Below are positions 12,401 through 24,921 of a DNA stretch of 64,000 bases, in pieces. The number at the start of each line of letters is the position of its first letter. The stretch's first letter is position 1. The translations under genes and the position numbers were made by a program. Below the pieces are notes generated by a model, which had not been told where the DNA came from, did no database searches, and was given only the letters and a program-made list of their open reading frames with translations. The DNA comes from Gordionus sp. m RMFG-2023 (lineage: Eukaryota > Nematomorpha > Gordioida > Chordodea > Parachordodidae), in NCBI RefSeq assembly GCF_954871325.1, contig NC_088778.1:33926730-33990729 (forward strand), written 5' to 3'.

Positions 12401-14049
12401 TGAGGACGTCTTATGAATAAAACATATTTCCAGTTTAATGACGATAAGCCTTTAAAGAACCTCGATTCAGTCATTGAAAATTCTTCTCCATATATTAAAA
12501 AGTGGCTGATAAGTCACATGTCTGCAAACGATGACCAATCAAGGTAACGGGCGTTTAATATTATTTAATATATTAAAAAAGTTTTGCTATAGCGAACACT
12601 GTATTTTTTTTTCCACCTTTTTATGCATCATATATATGATAATTTAATTAATTTTTAATAATGGATTTAAAAAAAAATTACAATATATATAACTTTCTAA
12701 ATAGCTATTTTTATATAATAATAGCGATAAAATGTATTTTTTATATGAAATTACGTTGATATAAACTATTCCAAAAAAATAAATTAATATAAAATGTTCC
12801 AAAATAAATTTGCACTCTTGGGCAAACAGGAATACGCCCTCCATTTTTTTTGCCAATTCTAGAGTGCCCATTGAACTAGAGTGCCTTAGCCGTATTAAAG
12901 GACTTCTACACTATTTATGATACTGCCAGTGTGTATCAAATGGTTCAAAAAATATAAGATATTTCCTCAAAAATAAGATAAATCCTGGATTATAATCATA
13001 GTAATCGTATATTTAAAAGAAAAAAGAAGATGAAAGATACAGCCTTAGTAAATATCTTATCCTCCATTTCCATCGATGATCAAACGTCATTCAAGGAGGA
13101 CGTCTTTGAGACGGGTCCTGTCCAGGTTTAGTCTCTTTAGGGCACAACCGGTCCAAATATGGCGTCTTCGAGACACGTCCTCTCTCTTTTTAAAAAAAAG
13201 ACTGAAAAGAATAAGTATTTATTTTTTTTATATTTTTTTTTAAATGTTATAAATAAGTAAATTTTTTAATAAAAATTACTACCTAACATCTTTTGAAAAT
13301 ATAAGTTATCCTCATTTATTCATAATATCTTCTTGCAGACGATAATTTTCTAAAATGAACCTTTTAATTAGTACAACCTAAATAAAACTAAATGTGTCGA
13401 CTGTCTAATGATGGCTGAAATACAATTTTCTTTTCTATCAAACTTTTTTAATAAAAATAATCATATTGTCCATTAGAAAAATAGACAAGAAGAAGACCCC
13501 ATCCAAGGCTAGCTCTGCGAGACGCTCCTCCTTCCGGTATAGGACATTTAGGCTGCGTTTCATCCTAAAATATGTGACGTATATAAGAGAGGTAAAATGA
13601 TTTTTATTTTTAAAATTATGTTCGGTCTGGCCCTGGTTTTATATTTACAAGCCAATAATGACGATTTTAAATAATTTGGTTTTAAATAATTTGGTTTTAA
13701 AATTTAAGGCCAAACCCGGTTCGAGAAATACGGCCCGACCCGTGTACCAGGTTCGAGCTAGGGCCAGGCCCGCAGGCCTCTTAATAAGTTGTTACATCCT
13801 ATTTCACGATGTTATTCAATATTTATTGATCAAACAAACAAACAAAAAATGATAAATAATCACTTATTAAAATTTTGTAATTTGCGAAAGTTTTGAAACT
13901 TGTGAAACTTTAAAAAAAATTTATTTATTAAAAAATGATTTTGGACATAGCCTTAATATTTATCTTATAAATTTATTATTTTTATATATATATATGATTG
14001 CATTAAAACTGCTAAGTTTTAATTTTTTAAAAAAAAATTTTTTGTTTAT
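12401..14049. other. Intergenic, repeat-rich
   Basis: No gene recognised. Two GC-richer blocks near 13095-13190 and 13490-13560 carry possible inverted ends (aaggaggacgtct and, inverted, aaggaggagcgtct), which may bound an element of about 435 bp without a clear target duplication. A further GC-rich repeat piece lies at 13620-13790. A short run of G occurs near 12352. From about 13850 onwards the sequence begins to resemble the proximal upstream DNA of the other LRR units. Confidence 0.45.
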
Positions 14050-14171
14050 CGTTAGGGTTATTTATTTTGTTTTCTCCAAAGTGTGACGTCATGCTTTAAA
14101 AAAATTGAATTTTTTTTTTTCCAAATTAAGACATTTCATTTTTTTTTGTTGTTTAAAACGTAAATAGAGAA
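14050..14171 (+). promoter_or_regulatory. Conserved upstream block of LRR unit A with TGACGTCA
   Basis: Within 120 bp of the start codon lie, in order, a 'gttagggtta' word, ctccaaagtgtgacgtcatg (CRE-like core at 14084-14091) and a gacatttcatttttt word. The same ordered words precede units B, C, D and, on the - strand, F. TGACGTCA is the palindromic core bound by CREB/ATF-type bZIP factors, but binding here is inferred. Confidence 0.5.
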
Positions 14172-15814
14172 ATGATAATTATCAAAACGTTTAAAAAATC
14201 AATCATTTTCTTGACCTGTTTGGTGTGGGTGTTAGAAAATCATTGTCGAGCTGACCCTGATACCATTACTGACGAGTACGTATCGAATGAGCAGTGTCCC
14301 ACTTTACCCAAAAATAAGGGGTGTTATTGCAAAGTCATGGAGACTAAAACGACAGAAAAGCAAATCGAAGGGAAAGAAATTACAATTATCGCGAAGTATT
14401 TTTCTCTAAGCTGTATTTCGATCCGCGAACAGAAGGATTTACTGGACGCGTTACGAATCTTAACCGAGACTGCTTCATATAACATTAGTTTGCATGTGAA
14501 ATATAGTCGATTTGATTTTATATCGCACTTTGCACTCGAGTTCGAAAAAATAAAAAACGCTGGCTCCAAGCAACGCAGACCTATTAATATCCAAAGCTTA
14601 TCGCTGTACTACAACAAATTTAATAGCATAACCCCCGACGCCTTTCAGCCATTGTCCCAAAATCTCGTTTCACTGTCCATATTTGATAGCATGCTTAAGC
14701 CGACCCTAACAAGGCCCAAGCTTAATATGTTTTATGAAGCATTGAAACCCCTAGAAAACCTGGAAACGCTTGATTTAATCATTCCGGAAGAATTTGAATT
14801 CGACGCCTCATTCTTTGAAAACTTTCCCAAGCTTAAAACGCTTTTCCTGATGTCATATAATTTGCGACACCTCAAAAATTCTAAAGGGTTTAGGTCCTTA
14901 ACAAATCTTAAAAAATTGATATTCGTGAGCAAATTGCCTAACCTTCCGAATTCGAGAATCTCGCTTCCTCATTTAGAAGAGTTGCATTTCCATTCCAGTT
15001 CCACCACTTTCCAAAATGATACCCTGAACAACTTTGGCCCTGAATTAAGGACACTAGATTTATCCAATAACGGCATTGATAAAATTCCGGTCGGCGTTTT
15101 TCAAAATTCCCTCAAATTAGTAAATCTTATTTTATCCAATAATCATCTGGAGTCGTTGCCACCCTTATGCTCATCGTCGCATTCTTCCATCGATATCTCT
15201 GGAGAGAGAAATGAAGACATAACAATTGAAAGAGATGTGCATGGCAAAGCCGAGACCAAAAATAATAACCTGACTCATCTGGACCTGTCTGATAATGAAT
15301 TCAAGGATGGCTCCCTTACGAAGGAAACGTTTGCGAGATGAACCGCCCTTACACGATTTATCCTTGGATGAAAATCACCTCTCAAACTTGCCCGGTGATA
15401 TGTTAGACGATTCCCTAAATAGCCTTCGAGAACTTTCATTCAGCGAGAATAGGCTTACGCAGTTTCCTAGTTCGCTGTTGTCCAAACTGAATAACCTCAC
15501 ATATCTCAGCCTCGGTAAAAACGAGATCCAAAATGTGCCCATTTTTGCTTTCAAAAATAATCCCAAACTCCAAGATATAAACTTAAACATGAATAATCTT
15601 GAGGAATTCAGTATGAATACCTTGTTATCGGCCAAGCGTTCCTTGAGCATTCTCGATCTTAGCAAAAACCATTTGAGCTCATGCGATTTCCAATATTTGG
15701 AGTATTTCGATAACGTGACTCACCTAGATCTAAGTTACAATAATTTAACGAGCGTGAAAGGATTGGTAGATTTAGAATTGGTCCATCACCATATATATTC
15801 CATCTCTCTAAAAG
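14172..15814 (+). pseudogene. LRR receptor unit A, first exon, disrupted
   Basis: The first exon encodes a hydrophobic signal peptide (IIFLTCLVWVL), an N-cap with spaced cysteines (CPTL...GCYC) and an array of extracellular LRRs (LxxLxLxxN type). The start is the ATG at 14172, conserved in all six units. Compared with B-F the frame is broken near the third quarter: an in-frame TGA at 15339-15341 where the others have TGT (Cys), and one extra base near 15355. The second open stretch (15295-15885) continues the LRRs to the conserved donor at 15814/15815 (ctaaaag|gtagcc). No second exon in the right orientation lies before unit B. The exon-2 fragment at 16.4 kb is inverted. It is read as a decayed unit. 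A base-calling error could explain the insertion, but the nearby stop makes real decay more likely. Confidence 0.85.
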
Positions 15815-16090
15815 GTAGCCATATTATTAATAATTACCCCTCATTATTTCTTTGTAATTTACCTCTTAGAACCTATTTTTATTAAAACTCAACAAAAAAA
15901 ATATTATTCTCTGGCACTTATTATTTTCCAGCGTTTCTTGAAAATTAAAAAAAATCGATTTATTCATATTACTACAAACACCAACAGAATTTACTTATTG
16001 AACATAGGCATTTAAAATTAAAACCAGTCTTCGCCATACCCTTAAATTAATTAAATATATGTGAATGAAGTTTTAAAACCTTTTAAATTT
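15815..16090 (+). other. 5' part of the unit A intron, cut off by an inversion
   Basis: From the donor on, the sequence matches the introns of the other units (aattacccc...ttatttctttg, ttattaaaactcaacaaaaaa, agaatttacttattgaacat). Near 16090 it stops matching intron and becomes LRR 3' flank in the opposite orientation. This junction is a rearrangement breakpoint. Confidence 0.6.
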
Positions 16091-16640
16091 AAAAAAAAAT
16101 ATGATTATCATTATCAAAATTTACAAAATATTTTTTTTCCCTGAGTCTTAAATATAAAAAAAAAATCGTTTAGAAATATCTATCTTAGCACCAAAATAAA
16201 GTCCTTTTATTCAAAATTATATATAGTTTGATTTTTTAAGTCACATATAGAGTTCCATTTGCAAATATATAATGTCTTATTTGATTACCCCCTTTTTTTC
16301 AATAATAATCAAGTTCAAAGTAGTTTCACTATGATATTGCAAATGAAGACTACGTGATTTTAAAAAAACGCTATACATGTCATCTATGCCGGGGACGTGG
16401 GAAGAGTACTGTTACTGTCTCCTTTATTCACGAATCTAATACGATCAGAAGTTCCGGTATTCCAAAATTTCAGGGTACCATTTCTATGTTTGAAAGGCGA
16501 CGAAAATTTAGAAAATAACGGGGTATTTGCGAAATTACATTTCTTGAAAATGCGACCCGTTATTACTAAGGCTACCAGAATTATGGCTGCGATGCCAAAC
16601 ATGACCGCTATAATGGCGGAGGAGGTTTTCATGATTTTAC
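16091..16640 (-). pseudogene. Inverted, truncated LRR terminal exon with its 3' UTR
   Basis: On the - strand, 16384-16640 encodes only the transmembrane and tail part of the LRR second exon: KTSSAIIAV, helix, GRIFKKCNF, GTLKFWNTGTSDRIRF and STLPTSPA before a stop. The LRRCT cysteines and stalk are absent: beyond 16640 the match ends. The 3' UTR with its palindrome arms is present at 16225-16383. The fragment points against units A-D and so cannot be their exon. It is either a relic of an inverted unit or one side of an inversion that separated A from its own exon 2. Confidence 0.8.
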
Positions 16641-16649
16641 ATATGTGAA

Positions 16650-18779
16650 CACATGGTCTATGTGTGAAATGCAATTTCAACACATGTAATTGTCCTTCTA
16701 TCATGTAAACAAAATCAAAGCTACATTTTTATAAATATCTCCTAAAATAGATATAAAAATCCATTTTTAGGTATTAAAAATAATGAAAATTTGCCGAACA
16801 AAGATTTTAAATAAAATTACAAGACATATGTATAGAAATAAATTTAATATTTTATAAGGAGGAAAAATAAATAATGTGTAGAAAATATAATATTTTCCAT
16901 CTAGGAATTACTCAGTATCCTAAGAAAAATATACCATTTCTACCTAACTCTGCCATCACAATTAGCACAAATTCACAAAAATGTAGAATGCAAAGTAACA
17001 AAAATTGAGAATATAATGGGCTATATGGTATATATGTAAAGAATTTTTAATATACCTTTACAATATAAAATAATTTGAGTTTTTTTTTTTAAAAAAAAAA
17101 GTTCATAAAATAAATAGTAAAATGTGATGTGCTATAAAATTATTACAAAGATTAAAAAAATGTAATATGCAGCATAAATTTACAAAAAAAATTTACACAA
17201 AAAACAACTTTTTCCAGTATGCAAACTAAACAATATTCCCACCTCAAGGCATACCCATCAACATGAGCTGACTTTATCTGTAAAAATATTTTCCCTTCAC
17301 ATCATTGCATACCATAAAAATAATATAATAATTGCAAATAAAATCTTTTATAAAATTTTATAATTTAAAAAAAAATATATATATATTAAATATAGAGATT
17401 TCATAATTTTTAAAAAAAAATATTACACTTCATCTAATATATCATATAAATCCCTACCCAATTTATAAATATATAAAATGCAGACACTAAATCAAAATAA
17501 CTATCCACATCTAACATTATAGATATTATTCTGACTTCATCATACTTCAATTCCTTTAAATTATCATTCATAATTAAATATATCGTGTAATTCACATTAC
17601 ACCCTATTTCAGAAAAATGGTTAATTACTTCAAAATAAACAACATTAACTCGCCCTCAATAGATCCCTTAATAACATATCAACCTTAATTGAAACTGAAT
17701 TACATATACAATATATTAACATTAATTAATAATAAATGATCCCACACATGTCTATCCCTTTAAAACCCCAAAATGCTTAATTATACAATACACATTTTAT
17801 TACAAAAGTCTATTTCCATAAATATATTCCTAAATTTCAAATATTTAGCAATCCTTTCTGTCCTGCTGATCTTGAGGTCTTAGCTTCCTATGACGGAATA
17901 CCTATAACACCATTCAATGAGTCTTAAGGCGTATCAAATAATGATCAAAATTGGATGTACCATATACATCTAGACATATAATATACCAAATATTACTGTC
18001 TTAAATTCCTGATCTTATTTTCATATTCCTGCCTAATACTCATTACATACTTTCATATGAAATTACAGAAACCCTTAAACTCACCTTTTCCTGACCCCCT
18101 GTATCGTGGTTAGTACTACTTCGCTGCCAAAAATTTATCAGATAAAATATATATCAACAAAAATTTTGTTTTACCTTTAAAACCGCATTAATCCCTAAGT
18201 AGATCCTGTCGACGGCAACAATAAAACGATCCATCTTTATTCATAATTATATTTATCTATCCATTAAAAAAAATATAAAGATTATAAATAATAATTATCC
18301 AACTTCATATATTCTTCATTCCCAAAGGCCCATTCTTTGTTCCTCCCAGCTGTCATCTTCTCCAATTAATCCAATATCTTCACCCCAAATCTCCAACAAA
18401 AGACTTTTCTTTAACAATAAAACATGTGTTCCCTTCATTCTCTTCCCATCCACCAGGAAAGACTAATTCCCCTGTCAGAAAATAACTGACATTTGATGTA
18501 TTATATTAAATTTATTTCTTCTTTTTTTCAACAGCTACAACAGGCATTATATATTGCCAATGGACTCTATGTGACTAAGAAAATTTTTTTTTAACCCTTG
18601 TCTAATTTGAACCATAAATTAGACCAAAATTGACCACCAAAACCTTCATAAATTGAACAACATAAAAATATGACCAAATATTTTGAACCTTGACCCGATA
18701 TAAACCTTTTAAATATTACTTTTAAGATAAATTAGAAAAGAAAAAAAATCGAGTATATCTTCTCATATTATTTACCCTT
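16650..18779. other. AT-rich stretch, probably partly retroelement-derived
   Basis: No host gene recognised. The part from about 17870 to 18500 is less AT-rich and lies directly beyond the end of the LTR-element integrase fragment, so some of it may be flanking or terminal sequence of that fossil. A short piece (about 18545-18575) matches one arm of the LRR 3'-UTR palindrome. Confidence 0.4.
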
Positions 18780-19210
18780 CTTATTTTATCCCAATTTTAC
18801 ATGATCGTGATGACGGATCACAGTAACCCCGGTTATTAACAAAATTTCACTTAATTTCGAACCCCGGTTTACTATTACCCCACCTCTTTCCCACTTTTTT
18901 CCCCGATTGTCAAACAATCTGGTCCAAACCTTCTGGCCCACTGAAAACTTTACCCCTAATTTTACTCCCACTGAGGTAATAATTTTCCTCCTTGGTTTTA
19001 AGAAATTTAAAGGATCCCGTGTTCGCCTACCTAAAAATAATTCTACAGGCGTAACCCCCTCTCGATTGCGAGAATTAAGGTAATATAATTGAGACATGTA
19101 AGCCTCCTCCTTACGATCACCAACCTTCCTAATCCAATTTCTAACAATTGCTACCATCCTTTCAGCCTGTCCATTCGAGCTGGGATGATATGGCGGCGTA
19201 AGAATATGCT
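18780..19210 (-). mobile_element. Ty3/Gypsy-type LTR retrotransposon fossil (integrase end)
   Basis: The - strand shows the end of an integrase catalytic core (HPSSNGQAER motif) and the following C-terminal region typical of Ty3/Gypsy pol. Only this short piece remains, the rest of pol and gag are absent, and the element is broken. It is opposite in strand to the fossil at 10.6-12.4 kb and probably a separate insertion. Confidence 0.75.
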
Positions 19211-20146
19211 GGGTAGAGGACTGGGCTGTCCGTAGCCCGACCCGACCCGAAAATAAATAATAATATTAATATCTTAAATAGTCAGTATAATTTATAATAT
19301 TAATTATAAAATCGTATTATTTAATATTTATCACATTTTAGGATTAAAATGTCATGTCATTTTTAATTATTATTTTATAAACCTAACAACCGGATACCAA
19401 ACTATTTTATCACTAAATTGTGTGTTTCCCGTGAATTACAATATAAGACATATTTTATGTACTAAAGATAAGTTTTATTCATTATTTATTATTTATCTAG
19501 CCTATATACATTGTCTTTTTTAACATTTGTTTTAAAAAATTTCCATATAAAATTTAAGATTGGGATTTGATTCAGGGGAACTTATTTCTATAATTTAAAT
19601 TTCACTACCATAAATGTTAATCATCCTAGAAATTAAAAAATATTATATAAAATTGGTAATGATATTCTAAGTTACATTTATATATAAAATATAATCTTTA
19701 CTTATTTCGTTTTGGTATTATTATTTTTTTATCTATCTACCTTAATATGAATTGTAAATTTTCCAGCTAATTTTGGTTGTCACTATTTTAAAATATGGCA
19801 GAAAAAAATTAGGAAATTAATACAAGATTCTCAAAGAAAATAAGATGTATACTGTGATATGTAAAATTTAAAACATGAATATTAAAAAGAATCTGTATCT
19901 GTATCTTTTGTCAAGAAAATGAAAAAATACAAGATTCTTTTCAGAATTAAGGATCTTAGATACAGATATTAGTATCTTATTAAAAATGTCAAAATATACT
20001 GAGTACAAGATATAAAGGGATCTTGTATCTTAGATACAAGTATTCGCAGTACTGCCCAACTCTGTTTATTTCAATCTAATTGATTAAAGTCATTTTAAAT
20101 ATTTTTTTTAGATTTTAGACACAGCCATATTAAAAAAATTATCTCA
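19211..20146. other. AT-rich DNA with repeat ends
   Basis: No gene. A GC-rich repeat start lies at 19215-19255. At 19880-20064 repeated 'tatctgtatct' and 'gatacaag' words end in gcagtactgcccaactctg, which looks like a hAT terminal repeat facing left. Its partner end was not found. Confidence 0.4.
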
Positions 20147-20852
20147 ATGGATGCAAAATTAAAAAGAATTGGTGAAAAGATTAAGACAAAAGAGTATGAA
20201 GTAAGGGAGAATCTTAATCGAAAATCCGATGTATGGAAGAAATTTTCATTTATATATGATGAAAATATTTGTATTATATGCAAATTTATTTATGTATATA
20301 ATTCAATAACAAGAGGTTAGATATTTATACATAAAATATGATCTTATTAAATTATTTTAGGCACAAATCAACTTAAAAGACATAAATGTGTATATACAAA
20401 TACAAGTACAACAGCAGAGAGTAAAAAGACACAATTAACAATTGATAGTCTTTTTGGTACTGATCCGAAAAAACTCAAAAGTTGTACAAAATTGAAAAAA
20501 GAGTGCACAAAGGTGCTTACTATGTTTTGTGGACGTGATTTGAGATCATTTGATACAATTGAAGGGGAAGGGTTTGTTGATTGTTGCCAAAATTGGTTCA
20601 ATATATGGAAATATTGATGTTAAAAGCATCATTCCAAATCCTACGACAATTTCTAGAAATTTAGTAGATACTGCTGATGGTATCCGCAATAAATTATTTC
20701 TTATATTAAACTCATATATGAAAAAGGGTCGATGTGCTGGTAACAAATTTATACAAATATGGTTAAATTATTAATAATTTTTTATGGCCCCCACAGACCT
20801 TTGGACTGATGATTATAAAAAAATATCATATGTAACTCTAACAATTTATTAG
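20147..20852 (+). mobile_element. hAT transposase (BED finger plus N-terminal region), broken
   Basis: Three exons are visible. Exon 1 (20147-20315) starts MDAKLKRIGEK and carries the first half of a BED zinc finger (SDVWKKF, CIIC). Exon 2 (20361-20739) completes it (GTNQLKRHKC) and continues into hAT-type sequence (DLRSFDTIEGEGF, IPNPTTISRN). Exon 3 (20797-20852) begins LWTDDYKKISYVTLTI and stops at TAG. Both introns have GT-AG ends and keep frame. A frameshift lies in exon 2 near 20575. The catalytic core and C-terminal dimerisation region are missing, because the sequence joins the LRR unit B flank directly. It is a dead 5' fragment of a Hermes/hobo-like transposase. Confidence 0.8.
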
Positions 20853-21450
20853 TCAGCCAATCGACATAGCAACGGTACGCCACTAGGAATGTATCAATTA
20901 TTCTTTAATATTTTATTCATTGATTCCTTTTTTATTGGTGGATAAAGAAAACTTTTGACTATTTACATAAATTATTCATAAATCAACCATTTATACTTTT
21001 TATAAAATAATAAGATTTTGAGGTTGTGTCCGAAATACCAAAAAAAAGAATGAAATTCATAAACTTTCAAAACTTTCATAATAAAAAAAAAATAAGTTTT
21101 TATAAATTTCATGAAATTTTACGTTTCAAATTTTGATTTGAAAATTTTGGAATTTTTTTTTAAAAAAAAGAATATTTATTTTAATTTATTTTATTTTATT
21201 TAATATTTTTTTATATATTTTTTTTATGATTGGATAAAGATTAAATAATTTAAATTCTTATTTTAGCGGAATATTTATTTTATTTTAATTTATTCTAATT
21301 TATTTTATTTAATATCTTATTTAATATTTTGTTATATGATTTATTTTTTTTGATTGGATAGAAGGAAGATTAATTAAAATTCTTCTTTCATTTTAGCAGT
21401 TGTTTTTTTTTTAATAAAATCAAAATATTATTTATTTTTTTTAAAAATAG
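20853..21450 (+). repeat. Distal upstream flank of LRR unit B (duplicated DNA)
   Basis: This DNA recurs, more or less complete, before units C and D, near 57.1 kb and, inverted, after 62.9 kb. Landmarks are ggtacgccactaggaatgt, ttgaggttgtgtccgaaat and aatttcatgaaattttacg. It defines the left part of the unit that was copied when the LRR family expanded. Confidence 0.6.
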
Positions 21451-21648
21451 TTTTAGGGTGATTTTTATTCTCCGAAAAGAGACGTCATTCTTTAAAAAAA
21501 AATGTGATTTTTTTTTGACTTTTTTTCTTCTCCGAAACATGACATTTTATTTTTTATTTTGTCGTTGTCATCTTTTAAAGAAAGATTTAATTTTAAAAAA
21601 AATTATTTGTTTTGTTTAACAAAACGTTAATTTTGAGATAGGGAAAAG
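21451..21648 (+). promoter_or_regulatory. Conserved upstream block of LRR unit B
   Basis: The words ttttagggtgatttttat, agacgtcattc (a one-base change from the TGACGTCA core, at 21480-21487), ctccgaaacatgacatttt and gtcgttgtcatctttta occur in the same order as before the other units, followed by an acaaaacgttaattttga motif just before the ATG. Confidence 0.5.
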
Positions 21649-23290
21649 ATGATAATGATCAAAACGTCTAAAAAATCAATCATTTTCTTGACCTGTTTGG
21701 TGTGGGTGTTAGAAAATAATTGTCTAGCTCATCCAGATGCCATTACCGATGAGTACGTATCGGAAGAGAAGTGCCCAGCTTTACCCCAAAATAAGGATTG
21801 TTACTGCGACGTCATGGAGACTAAAACGACAGAAATGGAAATCGAAGGCAAACAAATTACAACTACCGCTAAGTATTTTTCTCTGAGTTGCAATTCGATC
21901 CGCGAACAAAAGGATTTACTGGACGCGTTACGAATCTTAACCGAGGCTGCTTCTTATAACATAAGCTTGCAAGTGAAAAATAGTCGATTTGATTTTATAT
22001 CGCGGTTTGCCAAGGAGCTTGAAAAAATAAAAAATGCCGGCTCCAAAAAACGCCGACCAGTTAATATCCGAAGGTTATCACTAGACTACATTAAATTTAA
22101 TAGTATAGAACCCTACGCCTTTCAGCCATTGTCCGAAAATCTCGTTTCACTGTCCATATTCGATAGCCCGTATAAGCCGACCCTGACAGGGCCCAAGCTT
22201 GGTATGCTTTACGAAGCATTGAAACCCCTAGAAAACCTGGAAACGCTTGATATAATCATTCCGGAAGAATTCGAATTCGACGCCTCATTCTTTGAAAACT
22301 TTCCCAACCTTAAAACGCTTTTCCTGATGTTACCCAACTTGCGACATCTCAAAAATTCTAGAGGGTTTAGGTCCTTAACAAATCTTAAAAAATTGATGTT
22401 CACGAGCAAATTGCCTTACCTCCCGAAATCGATAGTCTCGCTTCCTCATTTAAAAATATTGCATTTCTATTCCGGTTCGCTGACAACTTTCCAAAATGAT
22501 ACCCTGAGCAGCTTTGGCCCTGAATTAAGGGAACTCGATTTATCCAATAGCCACATTTATAAAATCCCGGTCGGCACTTTTCAAAAGATCCTCAAATTAG
22601 AAGATCTTGCTTTATCCGACAACCATCTTGAGTCATTGCCACCCTTATGCTCACCATCGCATTCTTCTATCGATATCGCTAGAGAGAAAAATGAAGACAT
22701 TACCATTGAAAGAGATGTGCATGGCAAAGCCGAGACCAAAAATAATTTGAATCGCCTGGACCTGTCTCATAATGAATTCAAGGATGGCTCTCTTACGAAG
22801 GAGACGTTTGCTAGTTGTACCGGCCTTACACATTTATTGTTGGATGATAATCACCTCTCAAGCTTGCCCGGTGATATGTTAGACGATTCCCGAAATAGCC
22901 TTCAGGTACTTTCATTCAGCGAAAATAGGCTTAAGCAGTTTCCCAGTTCGCTGTTATCCAAACTGAATAACCTCACACATCTCAACCTCGGTAAAAACGA
23001 GATCCAAAATGTGCCCATTCTTGCTTTCGAAAATAATCCCAAACTCCAATATATAAACTTAAACATGAATAATCTTAAGGAATTCGATATGGATACCTTG
23101 TTATCGGCCAAGCGTTCCTTGAGCATACTCGATCTTAGCAAAAACCATATGAGCTCCTTCGATTTCCAATATTTGGAGTATTTCGATAACCTGACTCACC
23201 TAGATCTAAGTTACAATAATTTAACGAGCGTGGAAGGATTGGTAGATTTAGAATTGGTCCACCAGCATATATATGCCATCTCTCTAGAAG
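21649..23290 (+). CDS. LRR receptor unit B, intact first exon (signal peptide + LRR ectodomain)
   Basis: A single uninterrupted exon of 547 codons plus one base. It encodes a signal peptide (KKSIIFLTCLVWVLENNC), an N-cap with cysteines (CPALPQNKDCYCDV), then an LRR array with clear units such as LRELDLSNSHIYKIP, LNRLDLSHNEF and LSILDLSKNHM. A charged, LRR-free insert (IDIAREKNEDITIERD...) splits the array around residue 345. The start ATG at 21649 is conserved in the family. The exon ends at the donor ctagaag|gtaaac. Reading past it gives a stop at 23340, which would make a soluble form. No private exon 2 lies before unit C. Splicing to the exon at 32710 would keep frame (phase 1) and give about 724 residues. 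Otherwise it is an incomplete duplicate. The ligand is unknown. Confidence 0.85.
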
Positions 23291-23425
23291 GTAAACATAT
23301 TATTAATAATTACCCCCCCCCCCCCATTATTTCTTTGTAATTTACCTCTTAGAACCTATTTTCATTAAAACTCAACAAAAAATATTTTCCACTGTCACTA
23401 TAATTATTTTCCCGCGTTTCTAAAT
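23291..23425 (+). other. Start of the unit B intron, with C-tract
   Basis: The donor gtaaac is followed about 25 bases on by 14 C and then attatttctttg, as in most other units. Similarity to the other introns ends near 23425, where unit B's duplicated DNA stops. Confidence 0.55.
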
Positions 23426-24707
23426 ATGAATAAGATATTATCTGCGGCAGATAGCAGCTTATATTATATTTTTTGAAATTTATTCTCATATATGAAATAA
23501 TAAGGGGGTTTTAAATAAACGCCTTGCAAATTTTTTTTTTTAAATTTCCTTTCGAATCTAATTTTGTGTCTTTTTTAAATTACAATAACGCGCCAGTTCT
23601 GTTAAATTTTAACATTTTGCAAAATATACAATCATTAATAGTTTAAAATGCTAGTTTAATCGGCGAACTCAATATTTTATCCAGAAAACAACATTACGCA
23701 AACCTAAAACATCTTGCTCGTAGATGGCACATAGGATTGAGCATTTACCGGAGAAATCTCAATTCTTAGTCACCATTTTCCTGGCTATAAAGTTTAGTTA
23801 GCCGTTTTTAAAAAATCAGCTCGAATCGAGCCTTTTAAACATCACTTAATCTATGCCATTTTACATTAAAATTTAAATATAGAAAATTAATTTTTATAAT
23901 AATTCAAAATAGAAGGTATACATCCCGAGGCTTCCGCAGATCATCTGTTTATTATGGCATCTAGTTTCTATAAAATATAATTAATAAATATAAGATATAT
24001 ATTTTAAAAAAAATTCCAATCCAGTGTAGATGTATTCCAAAGGACTTTTATTAAAAGAGCTGTATAGAGGAAGGAAGGAAGGAAGGAAGGAAGGAAGGTT
24101 AACTTTATAAATACATAATAATGCAAATACTTAAAAAGCGAATGTCTCACAAGGTAGTTTTTGCCTATAAGCAAAGGCACATTTCTTTGAAGGTATATTG
24201 TCAACTAAATTTTTTTATTCCAAGTACTCATCTGCCAGGAACATCGCTGGAAATATATTAATTTTCTTATATTTATTCATCAATTTATTTTGAATTCACC
24301 ATTTATAATTTTTGTAATATAAAAAGATTTTGGAGGTCTTGTCCTAAATACCAAAAAAAAACAAAAATTCATGAACTTTCAAAACTTTAATTAATAAAAT
24401 TAAGAACATGTTCTGCAATTTTATCAAAATTTTAAAATTTGCCAAACTTTTCAGAATTTTTTTAAAAATGATTTTGAACGTAAAAAAGGTTTGATTTTGA
24501 TTTTATGAGCTTATTTATTTTTTTTATTTTAATTGATTTTTAAATTTGTATTCTATAATAATTAATTATAGATTAAATACATTATTATTTTTATTGGAAA
24601 AACATATGATTTGGATAAGAAGGGAATGAAAGATTAAAATCTTTAGCAGTTGTTTTTATTTTACCATAAATTTAAAATATTATTTTTTAAAATATTATAC
24701 TTTTTTT
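23426..24707. repeat. Inter-unit DNA: MITE copy and upstream flank of unit C
   Basis: A diverged AGTGTTGTTAAAC-family MITE occupies about 23647-23850 (ends tagtttaatcggc and cgagccttttaaacatcact). An (aagg)n microsatellite lies at 24066-24098. From about 23870 on, the sequence is the duplicated distal flank of the LRR units. No second exon of the LRR family was found here. Confidence 0.55.
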
Positions 24708-24921
24708 TCTCCAAAATATGACGTTATTTTTTAAAAAATTCGTTTAGGGTGTTTTTATTTCTCCGAAACGTGACATTTCATTTTTTTATTGTCATCCTTT
24801 TAAATAAAAAAAATTAATAAACTTAAAGTCTAAACTTTATAAAAAAAAAATAATTATATATAAATAATCTTATAATTTTAATTTTTGTTAACAAAAACGT
24901 TCAATTTTGATAAAGAGAGAA
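24708..24921 (+). promoter_or_regulatory. Conserved upstream block of LRR unit C
   Basis: Shows ctccaaaatatgacgttatt (core TGACGTTA at 24719-24726, one change from the palindrome), cgtttagggtgtttttat, ctccgaaacgtgacatttca and attgtcatccttt, then the acaaaaacgttcaattttga motif before the ATG. Confidence 0.5.

Noticed and set aside
13095-13530. Element with aaggaggacgtct inverted ends
   Set aside because: The inverted similarity is short and imperfect and no flanking duplication was seen. It is kept only as a remark in the intergenic entry.
24907-24921. Upstream in-frame TTG start of unit C (likewise GTG before D and TTG before E)
   Set aside because: Non-ATG starts are not expected in a nuclear animal gene. 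The ATG is at the same place in all units and the extensions are not conserved.
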